Assembly (NCBI RefSeq): GCF_019264485.1
Contig: NZ_JAHVAA010000005.1
Span: 45,160 to 109,159, forward strand
Length of the DNA: 64,000 bases
Source: Sediminibacterium sp.
Lineage (GTDB): Bacteria > Bacteroidota > Bacteroidia > Chitinophagales > Chitinophagaceae
Direction: 5' to 3'
A program made the position numbers and the translations under genes. The first letter of the stretch is position 1. Every line of letters starts with the position of its first letter. The notes below the pieces were generated by a model that saw only the letters and a list, made by a program, of their open reading frames with translations, ran no database searches and was not told the DNA's origin. This document shows positions 8,187 to 16,336 of the stretch, in pieces.

Positions 8187-9014
8187 ATGGACAATATGTT
8201 GCAAAAGATTAAAGAGACCGCTTCATTCCTGCTTTCAAAAGGATTTGTGGCCCCTGAAACAGGCGTTGTATTAGGAACAGGGCTTGGTGCATTTGTTCAG
8301 CATATGAACATTGAGTGCAGCATACCCTACCATGAAATACCTCATTTTCCCATAGCTACGGTTGAATTTCATAAAGGGCAGTTGTTGTTTGGAGACGTGA
8401 ATGGTGTAAAAGTGGTGGCTATGCAGGGACGCTTTCATTATTATGAAGGGTATAGCATGCAACAAATTACCTTCCCCATCCGTGTAATGAAGGAACTGGG
8501 TATAAAATTTCTGTTATTAAGTAATGCGGCTGGCGGCATGAATGCTTTTTATAAAAAAGGAGATATGGTGTTAATCGATGATCATATCAATATGTTACCC
8601 GAAAATCCACTTCGGGGTCTGAATGATCCGGCATTTGGAAACCGGTTTGTAGATATGTGCAGACCCTATGATGAAGAGATGGGTCATATACTGGTTAAGG
8701 CAGCCCATACAGTGCAAAAAGAATTATTACATGGAGTATATGTATCCGTGCAGGGTCCTAACCTGGAGACAAGAGCAGAATACAGGTACCTGCGGGCATC
8801 GGGTGCCGATATGGTGGGTATGAGTACAGTACCGGAAGTAATTGTTGCCAATCATATTGGATTACGCTGCGCAGCAGTGAGTGTAATAACCGATGAATGT
8901 GACCCTGATAACCTTTTACCCGTAAATATTTCTGAGATCATTGAAGTAGCCGGAAGGGCCGATGAAGGGTTAAGTACCATTTTTGCAACATCCATAAAAA
9001 TGATGAAGTCATAA
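8187..9014 (+). CDS. Purine-nucleoside phosphorylase (PNP/MTAP class)
   Basis: 275 aa, cytoplasmic, the usual length for trimeric PNP. Motifs in order: GVVLGTGLGAFVQHM (phosphate loop), VVAMQGRFHYYEGY, LLLSNAAGGMN, VLIDDHINMLPENPLRGLND, GPNLETRAEYRYLRASGADMVGMSTVPE, and SVITDECDPDN. Family chemistry is phosphorolysis of purine nucleosides to base and ribose-1-phosphate. It is divergent from the arsenosugar operon with 64 bp between start codons. Because ArsS product is an adenosine-linked arsenical, a dedicated phosphorylase that removes adenine and leaves an arsenical sugar phosphate for the glycosyltransferases would fit. General salvage is the plain alternative. Confidence 0.9.
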   Translation: MDNMLQKIKETASFLLSKGFVAPETGVVLGTGLGAFVQHMNIECSIPYHEIPHFPIATVEFHKGQLLFGDVNGVKVVAMQGRFHYYEGYSMQQITFPIRVMKELGIKFLLLSNAAGGMNAFYKKGDMVLIDDHINMLPENPLRGLNDPAFGNRFVDMCRPYDEEMGHILVKAAHTVQKELLHGVYVSVQGPNLETRAEYRYLRASGADMVGMSTVPEVIVANHIGLRCAAVSVITDECDPDNLLPVNISEIIEVAGRADEGLSTIFATSIKMMKS

Positions 9015-9064
9015 TAACTGCCTGTCAATAGAAATATTTTGTACCTTTTTCATCCAAAATAAAT

Positions 9065-10423
9065 ATGATGAGAAAAATAGGCTGGCTGTTTTTATTGATT
9101 TGTTATACCCAGGGGTTTTCCCAAAATGAAACAAGCCGCTGGACCAGTTTATTCAATGGCCGAAACCTCGATGGATGGAAGCAGTTGAATGGAAAAGCAA
9201 AATATACCGTATCAAACGGAGAGATCGTAGGTACAACCGTTTTTGGTGAACCCAATTCTTTTTTAGCTACAGAAAAAAAATACAAAGATTTTATCCTCGA
9301 ACTTGAATTCAAACTCGATGCTGCCATGAATTCAGGCATACAGTTCCGGAGCGAAAGTAAAGCCGAATACCAGAATGGACGTGTGCATGGTTACCAGTTT
9401 GAAATAGATCCATCGCCGCGCGCATGGACGGGTGGTATTTATGACGAAGCGCGCAGAGACTGGCTCTATACCCTGGATTATAATCCCTCAGCAAAAACTG
9501 CATACAAAGCCGGAGAGTGGAATAAATGCCGCATTGAATGTATTGGAAACACATTAAGAACTTTTGTGAATGGAATACCAACCGCCAATGTGGTTGATGA
9601 TCTCACTGCAGAAGGTTTTATTGCATTGCAGGTACATTCCATCGGTAAACAGGAAGAAGCAGGTAAGCAGATCAGGTGGCGTAATATTCGTATTAAAACC
9701 AGTAACCTGCAAGGCGCTGCAACAGACAAGGTATTTGTAGCCAACTTTATTCCGAATAATGTATCGGAACAGGAAAAACAAAATGGTGTGCAGTTGTTAT
9801 TCGACGGAGTAAGCACAAAAGGCTGGCGTGGAGCGCACAAAAAAATATTTCCTGAAAAAGGCTGGGAAGTAAAAGAAGGAATATTACGTGTATTACCCGC
9901 TGCCGGTGGTGAATCGGTAAATGGAGGTGATATTGTAACAGAAAAAGAATATGGCGCTTTTGTGTTTCAGTTCGAATTTAAAATGACAGAAGGTGCTAAT
10001 AGTGGAGTAAAATATTTTGTGACAGAAAGTGAAAAAAATATGGGTTCCGCTATCGGGTTAGAATACCAGGTGTTGGATGACGAAAAACATCCGGATGCAA
10101 AAATGGGTTCTATCAATAACAGAACACTGGCATCTTTATACGATTTAATTCCTTCTGTTCGGGAGCCAAGGGCAAGAAGAAAAATAGGAGAGTGGAATAG
10201 GGGTATGGTCATCGTTCAGCCAAATGGTCATGTAACACATTACCTCAATGGCTGGAAAATGCTCGAATACCAGCGTGGTGCACAATACTATTATGCGCTG
10301 GTGGCTAAAAGTAAATATGCACAGTGGCCCAATTTCGGAATGTCGCCAACGGGCAGGTTATTGCTACAGGATCACGGAAATGAAGTGTGGTTTAGAAGTC
10401 TTAAAATACAAGAACTAAAATAA
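9065..10423 (+). CDS. Secreted protein with two DUF1080 (3-keto-disaccharide hydrolase) domains
   Basis: 452 aa. A signal peptide (residues 1-19, cleaved near GFSQ) is followed by two DUF1080 concanavalin-like domains, about residues 25-212 (WTSLFNGRNLDGWKQLNG, MNSGIQFRSE) and 240-450 (GVQLLFDGVSTKGWRG, ANSGVKYF). Some members of this family hydrolyse 3-keto-disaccharides; most are uncharacterised glycan-binding or hydrolase proteins. The word TACCTTTT at 9042-9049 resembles a Bacteroidota -7 box. A Gfo/Idh/MocA oxidoreductase follows, the usual partner that makes or uses 3-keto sugars. Confidence 0.87.
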   Translation: MMRKIGWLFLLICYTQGFSQNETSRWTSLFNGRNLDGWKQLNGKAKYTVSNGEIVGTTVFGEPNSFLATEKKYKDFILELEFKLDAAMNSGIQFRSESKAEYQNGRVHGYQFEIDPSPRAWTGGIYDEARRDWLYTLDYNPSAKTAYKAGEWNKCRIECIGNTLRTFVNGIPTANVVDDLTAEGFIALQVHSIGKQEEAGKQIRWRNIRIKTSNLQGAATDKVFVANFIPNNVSEQEKQNGVQLLFDGVSTKGWRGAHKKIFPEKGWEVKEGILRVLPAAGGESVNGGDIVTEKEYGAFVFQFEFKMTEGANSGVKYFVTESEKNMGSAIGLEYQVLDDEKHPDAKMGSINNRTLASLYDLIPSVREPRARRKIGEWNRGMVIVQPNGHVTHYLNGWKMLEYQRGAQYYYALVAKSKYAQWPNFGMSPTGRLLLQDHGNEVWFRSLKIQELK

Positions 10424-10509
10424 CTCGCTCATATTTTATATATCTAACAAAGAAAGCAATGATGGCTCCGGACTTTCGGTCATCTGACTTTCGGACTAAA
10501 CAAACAAAT

Positions 10510-11862
10510 ATGTCAACCAACAGAAGAAAATTTATCCAGCAATCACTGAAAGCATCAGCAGCTGTATATGCAGCATCGATGGGTATGAGTGCTGCCAGTT
10601 ATGCACGAATTATAGGAGCCAATGACCGTGTACGTGTAGGTGTAGCAGGTTATTCGGAACGGTTTAAGTTTTCATTGCTTCCCTGTTTTCAGCATCATTA
10701 TAAGGAACTGAATTTTGATATCGTAGCTGTATCCGATTTGTGGAAAATAAGAAGAGAGGAAGGGCAGGCCTTTATCAAAGAGAAAATGGGTCATGATATC
10801 ATGGCCTATAGAAATAATGAAGAACTCTATGCATCAAAATCAGTAGATGCTGTCATCATCAGCACAGCCGATTTTCAACATGCATTACATGCTATTGAAG
10901 CAGTACAGGCCGGTTGTGATGCATACGTTGAGAAACCTTTTGCAGAAACGATGGAAGATAATAAGGCAGCGATGAAAGCGGTAAAAGCCTCCGGTAAAAT
11001 TGTGCAGATAGGTTCGCAGCGAAGAAGTGGAGTGAACTATAAGGCTGCTGATGAATTTATTAAGGCAGGAAAGTTTGGGAAAATAACCATGGTAGAATTG
11101 AGTTGGAACGTAAACCAGCCGGGCCGTTGGCGCAGACCGGGTCTGGTAGCACAGTTAAAAGAATCGGATACAGACTGGAAACGTTTTTTGATGAATCGTC
11201 CTTTTGAAGCATGGGATCCGCGTAAATACCTCGAATATCGTTTGTTCTGGCCCTACTCATCCGGAATGCCTGGCCAGTGGATGTCGCACCAGATTGATAC
11301 CGTACACTGGTTCACCGGTTTAAAACATCCGAGGTCTGTAGTGGCCAATGGTGGTATATATATGTGGAACGACGGCAGAAGAAACTGGGATACCACTACT
11401 GCCGTATTCGATTACGGATCAAATGAGAAAGATGGTTTCCAGGTAATATTTACATCACGCATGCACAATGGTGATGAGAACCCTACAGAGATCTATTATT
11501 CCAATGGCGGGGAAATGAACCTCAATACCAATAAAATTTCACCTAAAGGAGGTCTGAGAAAAAATCATGCAGATGCCATGCAGATGCAGCCGAATTTATT
11601 ACCTGAGTTGAATCTTACAGACAATGCCCCGAAAGTAGTAGCATCAGCCAATACAGGAGGTGATGTACTTACTTCTGCACATATGCGTAACTGGATGGAA
11701 TGTGTAAGAAGCAGGATGCAACCCAACGCACCTGTAGAAGCAGGATACTATCATTCCATTGCCAATATCATGACCACCGCTGCATCGCGCACCGGCATGA
11801 AAGCAACATTCGATGAGGTAAAACAGGAAGTGATGGTGGGAGGGAAAGTGTTTAAGTATTAG
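10510..11862 (+). CDS. Exported Gfo/Idh/MocA-family oxidoreductase (Tat signal)
   Basis: 450 aa from the ATG at 10510. The longer frame from 10459 reads through a stretch of repeated gactttcgg words, so I reject it. The N-terminus MSTNRRKFIQQSLKASAAVY has a twin-arginine-like motif (NRRKF) and an Ala-rich export segment. The Rossmann fold starts at VRVGVAGYSERF; the conserved EKP of this superfamily is in AYVEKPFAET, followed by VQIGSQRRSG. These proteins oxidise or reduce sugars with NAD(P). Placed 86 bp after the double-DUF1080 gene, it probably handles the C3 keto/hydroxyl step of a glycoside. Substrate unknown. Confidence 0.87.
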   Translation: MSTNRRKFIQQSLKASAAVYAASMGMSAASYARIIGANDRVRVGVAGYSERFKFSLLPCFQHHYKELNFDIVAVSDLWKIRREEGQAFIKEKMGHDIMAYRNNEELYASKSVDAVIISTADFQHALHAIEAVQAGCDAYVEKPFAETMEDNKAAMKAVKASGKIVQIGSQRRSGVNYKAADEFIKAGKFGKITMVELSWNVNQPGRWRRPGLVAQLKESDTDWKRFLMNRPFEAWDPRKYLEYRLFWPYSSGMPGQWMSHQIDTVHWFTGLKHPRSVVANGGIYMWNDGRRNWDTTTAVFDYGSNEKDGFQVIFTSRMHNGDENPTEIYYSNGGEMNLNTNKISPKGGLRKNHADAMQMQPNLLPELNLTDNAPKVVASANTGGDVLTSAHMRNWMECVRSRMQPNAPVEAGYYHSIANIMTTAASRTGMKATFDEVKQEVMVGGKVFKY

Positions 11863-11871
11863 TGAATGGTT

Positions 11872-11965
11872 GATAGTCAATAGTCCATAGTCAATAGTCC
11901 ATGGTAGGAAATAGATTGCTTACCATGGACTATTGACTATTGACTATGGACCATTAGCTATAGAC
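11872..11965. repeat. Hairpin of tandem 'agtcaatagtccat' words between convergent genes
   Basis: The left arm (11872-11905) is built of repeated agtcaatagtccat words. The right arm (11921 on) repeats the complement, with about 20 paired bases next to a 15-base loop. It fills the gap between two converging genes and may terminate transcription in both directions, but there is no T-tract. It belongs to the same architectural class as the hairpins near 36.1, 38.7, 40.8 and 41.9 kb. Confidence 0.75.
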
Positions 11966-11970
11966 TAATA

Positions 11971-12957
11971 CTACAAGGATCCTCCTTGCACCAACAACGC
12001 ATCAACCAGTAATTCTTTGGGATCAGCGTTTCCGTTGATGCAATCGAGCATATGGGAGAAAGCCAGATGTCCCATTTTTTCACCGCTGGTTTCTATATAA
12101 GTAATCTGGGGGTGAAACAGTTTTGGAATGGTGCCATTGCTGATGGTGAGCAAGGCAATATTGTCTGGATAACGCAATCCTTTTTCCTGGATGGTTTTTA
12201 ATACACCAATCAATACTTCATCACTCATACAGAAAATAATATCGGGCAGGTGTTTGTTCAGCATACTATTAGAAATGGTCCTGGCTTCATCCGAATTATG
12301 GGCATGTTCAATCAGCAACTGTATGTTTGGGTGTGATTGAAATGCCTGTTGCAAAGCAGCTTCTCTTTTTTTGGTGATGGATAATTGCGGGTTACCAAAA
12401 ATGGCGAGTATGGATTGATAAGGGTGCTGTAGAATAAGTTCGGCGGCCAGTTGCGCACTTTTCTCATCGGCCATACAAATCTTGTGAATACCCGATACAT
12501 CGGGTACATTGTCAAAAAACACCACAGGAATATCCATTTCACGCATACGCTCAAAACCTTTTAAATCGGTGGTGGAAGAACTTAAACAGGTAAATACACC
12601 CGACACCCGGTTCTGGCGAAACAGTTTCAGGTTATCCAGTTCAATAGCAGGGTCGTTGCCAGATTGTAAGATCATGACTGAATAACCCTGTTTGCGGGCA
12701 TCTTCTTCAACGGCTGAAATAAATGTTTCATAGAAATAATTAGAAACAGTAGGTACCATAAGTCCAAGCAGCTTGCTGTTTTTTGTTCTGAGTTGAACGG
12801 CGCTGGCATTGGGTTCATAGTCGAGTGTTTCAGCCAGGTCAATTACTTTTTGCCTGGTTTTCAAAGAAATGTCTGGGTGGTGTTTTAATGCCCTCGAAAC
12901 GGTAGAAATGCTGATGCCGAGGATCTCGGAAATTTTTTTAAGCGTCGTATTCTGCAT
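11971..12957 (-). CDS. LacI-family transcriptional regulator
   Basis: 328 aa from the ATG at 12957; the 17 residues before it in the longer frame do not belong to the domain. Residues 4-60 are a LacI helix-turn-helix (TLKKISEILGISISTVSRAL then PDISLKTRQKVIDLAE) with hinge YEPNASAVQLRTKNS. The rest is a periplasmic-binding-protein-like sensor (LLGLMVPTVSNYFYETFISA). It is divergent from the susC gene at 13256 and convergent with the Gfo/Idh gene. A perfect 14-bp inverted repeat lies 46 bp upstream of its start. It probably controls itself and one or both neighbouring sugar operons; the inducer is unknown. Confidence 0.9.
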   Translation of the reverse strand: MQNTTLKKISEILGISISTVSRALKHHPDISLKTRQKVIDLAETLDYEPNASAVQLRTKNSKLLGLMVPTVSNYFYETFISAVEEDARKQGYSVMILQSGNDPAIELDNLKLFRQNRVSGVFTCLSSSTTDLKGFERMREMDIPVVFFDNVPDVSGIHKICMADEKSAQLAAELILQHPYQSILAIFGNPQLSITKKREAALQQAFQSHPNIQLLIEHAHNSDEARTISNSMLNKHLPDIIFCMSDEVLIGVLKTIQEKGLRYPDNIALLTISNGTIPKLFHPQITYIETSGEKMGHLAFSHMLDCINGNADPKELLVDALLVQGGSL

Positions 12958-13002
12958 TAGAGGGTCTGTTTGAAAATGGAATGTAAATAAAATTTCCACA
13001 AC

Positions 13003-13034
13003 AAACATTTCCGCAAACCATTGCGGAAATGTTT
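13003..13034. promoter_or_regulatory. Candidate operator: perfect 14-bp inverted repeat upstream of the LacI gene
   Basis: AAACATTTCCGCAA at 13003-13016 and its exact complement TTGCGGAAATGTTT at 13021-13034 are separated by ACCA. It sits between the divergent LacI-family gene and susC, with no gene ending there to terminate, so an operator is the simplest reading. The T-run after it leaves an RNA hairpin or attenuator on the plus strand as the alternative. Confidence 0.5.
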
Positions 13035-13196
13035 TTTATATTCTTAAAATGCTGATAATCTTTTAGTTAAGAAATAATCACCTGTAAAAATTCGTCAGTA
13101 TCCATTAAACTGTGCATCTTTTTGGAGAACATATTGGTCTTGTAATGGGTACAGGTATCATTTTTCCCAGAAAAACAGAAAATTTTAAGAAAAAAT

Positions 13197-13229
13197 TTTG
13201 TTTCTGAAAAAAATGTGTACTTTGTACAC
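13197..13229 (+). promoter_or_regulatory. Candidate Bacteroidota promoter of susC with overlapping palindrome
   Basis: TTTG at 13197-13200 and TACTTTG at 13218-13224 are 17 bases apart, close to the Bacteroidota TTTG / TAnnTTTG pattern although one base shorter in the second box. GTGTAC-TTT-GTACAC (13215-13229) is a perfect inverted repeat over the -7 box and could bind a regulator. The predicted 5' leader before ATG 13256 is about 25 bases. Confidence 0.4.
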
Positions 13230-13255
13230 GCTTAATAACCAATAAACTGCCATTT

Positions 13256-16200
13256 ATGAACCTTTCGAAGCTTGTCAGGCCCACGCTTGTGGGTTTACTT
13301 GCTTGCGTATTTACCCTATTCGCGCAGGCACAAACGAAAACGGTTACTGGTAAAGTAACTGACTCCAAAGACGGATCGCCTCTGGCTGGTGCGTCTGTTT
13401 TAGTAAAAGGATCAACGACTGGTACACAAACCGGTGCCGATGGTACTTTTAAACTCAGCGTTCCATCATCAGCAAGAACTGTAACTATTTCCTTCTCAGG
13501 ATATAGCGCTGTTGACGTGAACATTTCTTCATCCAATACTGCCAATGCCTCGCTTACTGCTACTGCAGATGCGCTGGCCGATGTGGTAGTAATTGGTTAT
13601 GGTACCAGAAAATCGAAAGATGTAACTGGTTCCGTTTCCCGTGTAACTGAAAAAGACTTTAACAAAGGTCAGATCGCTTCTCCTGAACAATTGTTGCAGG
13701 GTCGTACAGCAGGTGTGCTTGTAACACCATCAACCGGTGAACCCGGAGCTGCTGCTACCATCAACATCAGGGGTACCGGTTCTATCAGTGGTGCACAGGA
13801 ACCTTTGTATGTTATTGATGGTGTGCCCCTTATTCAGGGCGGTACACTGGGTACCAATGGTAGTGGTGTTGAAGGCGGTACATCTGCTAAAAACCCGCTT
13901 ATCTTCCTGAACCCTACTGATATTGAAAGCATTACTGTATTGAAAGATGCATCTGCTGCCGCTATCTATGGTTCAAGAGGTGCCAATGGTGTAATCCTCA
14001 TTACAACCAAACAAGGTAAAGGTGGTAAAGGTGGTGTTTTCTCTTACGGAGCATCAACTACCATCGCAAAAACTGCACGTCGTTACGACCTGATGAATGC
14101 ACAGGACTTCCTCTTGGCTGCTAAAAAAGCCAATATCGATGGTGGTGCAAACCCAATCGCTGCAGAAGCTGCGGTAGTAAGTATCGACAAAGGTGCCAAC
14201 ACCGACTGGCAGGATGAAATTTTCAGAACGGCTATTTCACAGAATCATAACCTGAGCTGGTCAATGAGCAGCAAGGGAACTACTGCACGTATCAGTGGTT
14301 CATATGATAACCAGGAAGGTATTGTAAAGAATACCGGTCTGAAAAGATTAACAGGTCGTGCCAACCTCAGTCAGAAATTATTAAACGAAAAACTGAAGCT
14401 GGAAGCAAATGTTACTATGTCTAGAACAGAAAACTCTTATGCTCCGCTTTCAAATAACGCAGGTTATCAGGGTAGCTTGTTAGGTGCTGCTTTGCAGTTT
14501 AACCCAACCAACCCTGTTTACAATCCAGATGGTTCATTCTATCAGCCAGGTGACCAGCGTAACCCAAGTCAGATGCTGGCTTATTTTACTGATAACGATG
14601 AAATCAACCGCTTCCTCGGCAATTTCTCTGCCAGCTACCAGATTACAAAAGACCTGAGCTATAAAGTAGTACTCGGTCTGGATAATTCTAAGGCTGAAAG
14701 AATTTCTTTTGCTGACCCACGTCTGGGTACAGGTGCATATGGTGGAACCATCAATGTATTTGGTAAAGATTATGGTAATCAGATCCAGGGCAATGGTCGT
14801 ACAACCAAACAAAACCTGGAGACTAAATCTCAACTGATCGAGCATTACCTGACTTACGACAAAACCTTCAATAACAAACACGCAGTGAATGCTATTGCCG
14901 GTTATTCTTACCAGAGTTTTGAAAATCGTTACAAAGCCGCTTTTGGTTGGGGTGTAAAAACACCTGTTGTTGGACCTAAAGATGTATTTGTAAAAGATTA
15001 TGCAGCGTTTAACAACTATGCCAACTTTGTTCCCGGCTACGATAGAAACGAATTACAGTCCATCTTTGGTCGTTTAAACTATACATACAACGACAAATAT
15101 TTCTTAACTGTAACCGTAAGATCTGATGGTTCTTCTAAATTCGGTTCAAACAACCGTTATGCTACTTTCCCGGCTTTTGCCTTTAAATGGAGAGTGCTGG
15201 AAGAGTCATGGGCACAGAAAGCATTTGGTGGTTTCCTCAGCGACCTGAGCTTCAGGGCTAACTATGGTAAACTGGGAAGCCAGGATAACTTAGGATCTTA
15301 TGCCTCATTGAACCTGCAGCAGACATTTGATGTAGGTGCTGGTCCTGTAACCCGTTTCATTCAGCAGGGTAACCCTAACCTGAAATGGGAAGAAGTTGCT
15401 ACAACAGGTGTTGGTGTTGACTTCACTACCAAAGACAGAAGATTGTCTGTAACCGTTGATTACTATAATAACAAGAGAACAAACATGCTGTTCTTTGCTC
15501 CAACACCCGGTGGATTTGCACCGACTGCCAATTGGTGGATAAATTTAGATGGTGAAGTAATCAACAAAGGATGGGAAGCAAGTGTTAATTATCGTGCTAT
15601 CCAGGGTAAGAAATTCAGCTGGGATATCAACTATAACATGACCACCGTTAACAATAACATCGAAGGTTTACCAACACCAATTAATACAGGTGGTGTAAGC
15701 GGACAGGGTCTCACAGGTGCATTTGCACAAACCCTTACCAATGGTTCACCCATCTTCACATGGTCTATGCCAGTGTTTAATGGTTTCGATGGTAATGGTA
15801 ATGCCCGTTATGGAAACGGTGCTTCTAACCAGTTGGTAGGTAGCGCTTTACCGAAGTTTTTTGCCGGTTTAACCAACAACTTCTCTTATGGCAGATGGAA
15901 TTTAAGTGTGTTTGTGAACGCAATCACCGGTTTCCACGTATATAACAATACGGCCAATGCCCTGTTCCTGAAAGGTAGCTTGCGTAATGCCCGTAACGTA
16001 ACCAATGCGGTAGGTAAAGGACCAGAAAATCCATTCAACCCAGGTTCAGTATCAACACGCTTCCTGGAGAAAGGAGATTTTATCCGTCTGGCTAACGTAA
16101 ACCTTAGCTATGCATTCAACCTGAAGAAAACAAGTCTCTTCAAGTCTATGTCGATATATGCATCAGGTCAGAACCTGGCATTGATTTCAGGTTATTCTGG

Positions 16201-16318
16201 AATTGATCCTGAGGTGAACGTAGATAAGAGCATCAATGGTATCCCTTCACGTGGATTTGACTATACGCAATATCCAAGACCAAGGGTAATTACTGTAGGT
16301 GTTAACGTTGGATTTTAA
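13256..16318 (+). CDS. SusC/RagA-family TonB-linked outer-membrane transporter
   Basis: 1020 aa. Signal peptide 1-25 (cleaved near FAQAQ), CarboxypepD-reg-like domain about 27-105 (VTGKVTDSKDGSPLAGASVLV), then the TonB-contact region DVVVIGYGTRKSKDVTGSVS, the plug (GRTAGVLV, INIRGTGSISG, PLYVIDGVPL) and a long 22-strand-type barrel ending in VITVGVNVGF. Length is normal for SusC. susD follows 18 bp later, so the pair forms one import complex for an oligosaccharide or peptide. Ligand specificity cannot be read from the sequence. The LacI regulator upstream and the FG-GAP lipoproteins downstream are its closest context. Confidence 0.95.
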   Translation: MNLSKLVRPTLVGLLACVFTLFAQAQTKTVTGKVTDSKDGSPLAGASVLVKGSTTGTQTGADGTFKLSVPSSARTVTISFSGYSAVDVNISSSNTANASLTATADALADVVVIGYGTRKSKDVTGSVSRVTEKDFNKGQIASPEQLLQGRTAGVLVTPSTGEPGAAATINIRGTGSISGAQEPLYVIDGVPLIQGGTLGTNGSGVEGGTSAKNPLIFLNPTDIESITVLKDASAAAIYGSRGANGVILITTKQGKGGKGGVFSYGASTTIAKTARRYDLMNAQDFLLAAKKANIDGGANPIAAEAAVVSIDKGANTDWQDEIFRTAISQNHNLSWSMSSKGTTARISGSYDNQEGIVKNTGLKRLTGRANLSQKLLNEKLKLEANVTMSRTENSYAPLSNNAGYQGSLLGAALQFNPTNPVYNPDGSFYQPGDQRNPSQMLAYFTDNDEINRFLGNFSASYQITKDLSYKVVLGLDNSKAERISFADPRLGTGAYGGTINVFGKDYGNQIQGNGRTTKQNLETKSQLIEHYLTYDKTFNNKHAVNAIAGYSYQSFENRYKAAFGWGVKTPVVGPKDVFVKDYAAFNNYANFVPGYDRNELQSIFGRLNYTYNDKYFLTVTVRSDGSSKFGSNNRYATFPAFAFKWRVLEESWAQKAFGGFLSDLSFRANYGKLGSQDNLGSYASLNLQQTFDVGAGPVTRFIQQGNPNLKWEEVATTGVGVDFTTKDRRLSVTVDYYNNKRTNMLFFAPTPGGFAPTANWWINLDGEVINKGWEASVNYRAIQGKKFSWDINYNMTTVNNNIEGLPTPINTGGVSGQGLTGAFAQTLTNGSPIFTWSMPVFNGFDGNGNARYGNGASNQLVGSALPKFFAGLTNNFSYGRWNLSVFVNAITGFHVYNNTANALFLKGSLRNARNVTNAVGKGPENPFNPGSVSTRFLEKGDFIRLANVNLSYAFNLKKTSLFKSMSIYASGQNLALISGYSGIDPEVNVDKSINGIPSRGFDYTQYPRPRVITVGVNVGF

Positions 16319-16336
16319 TCAATAAAAACTGAAGAA

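Noticed and set aside
13105..13545. Minus-strand open frame across the start of the first susC gene
   Set aside because: It overlaps a clearly coding signal peptide and domain on the plus strand, has no recognisable motif, and only mirrors codon bias of susC.
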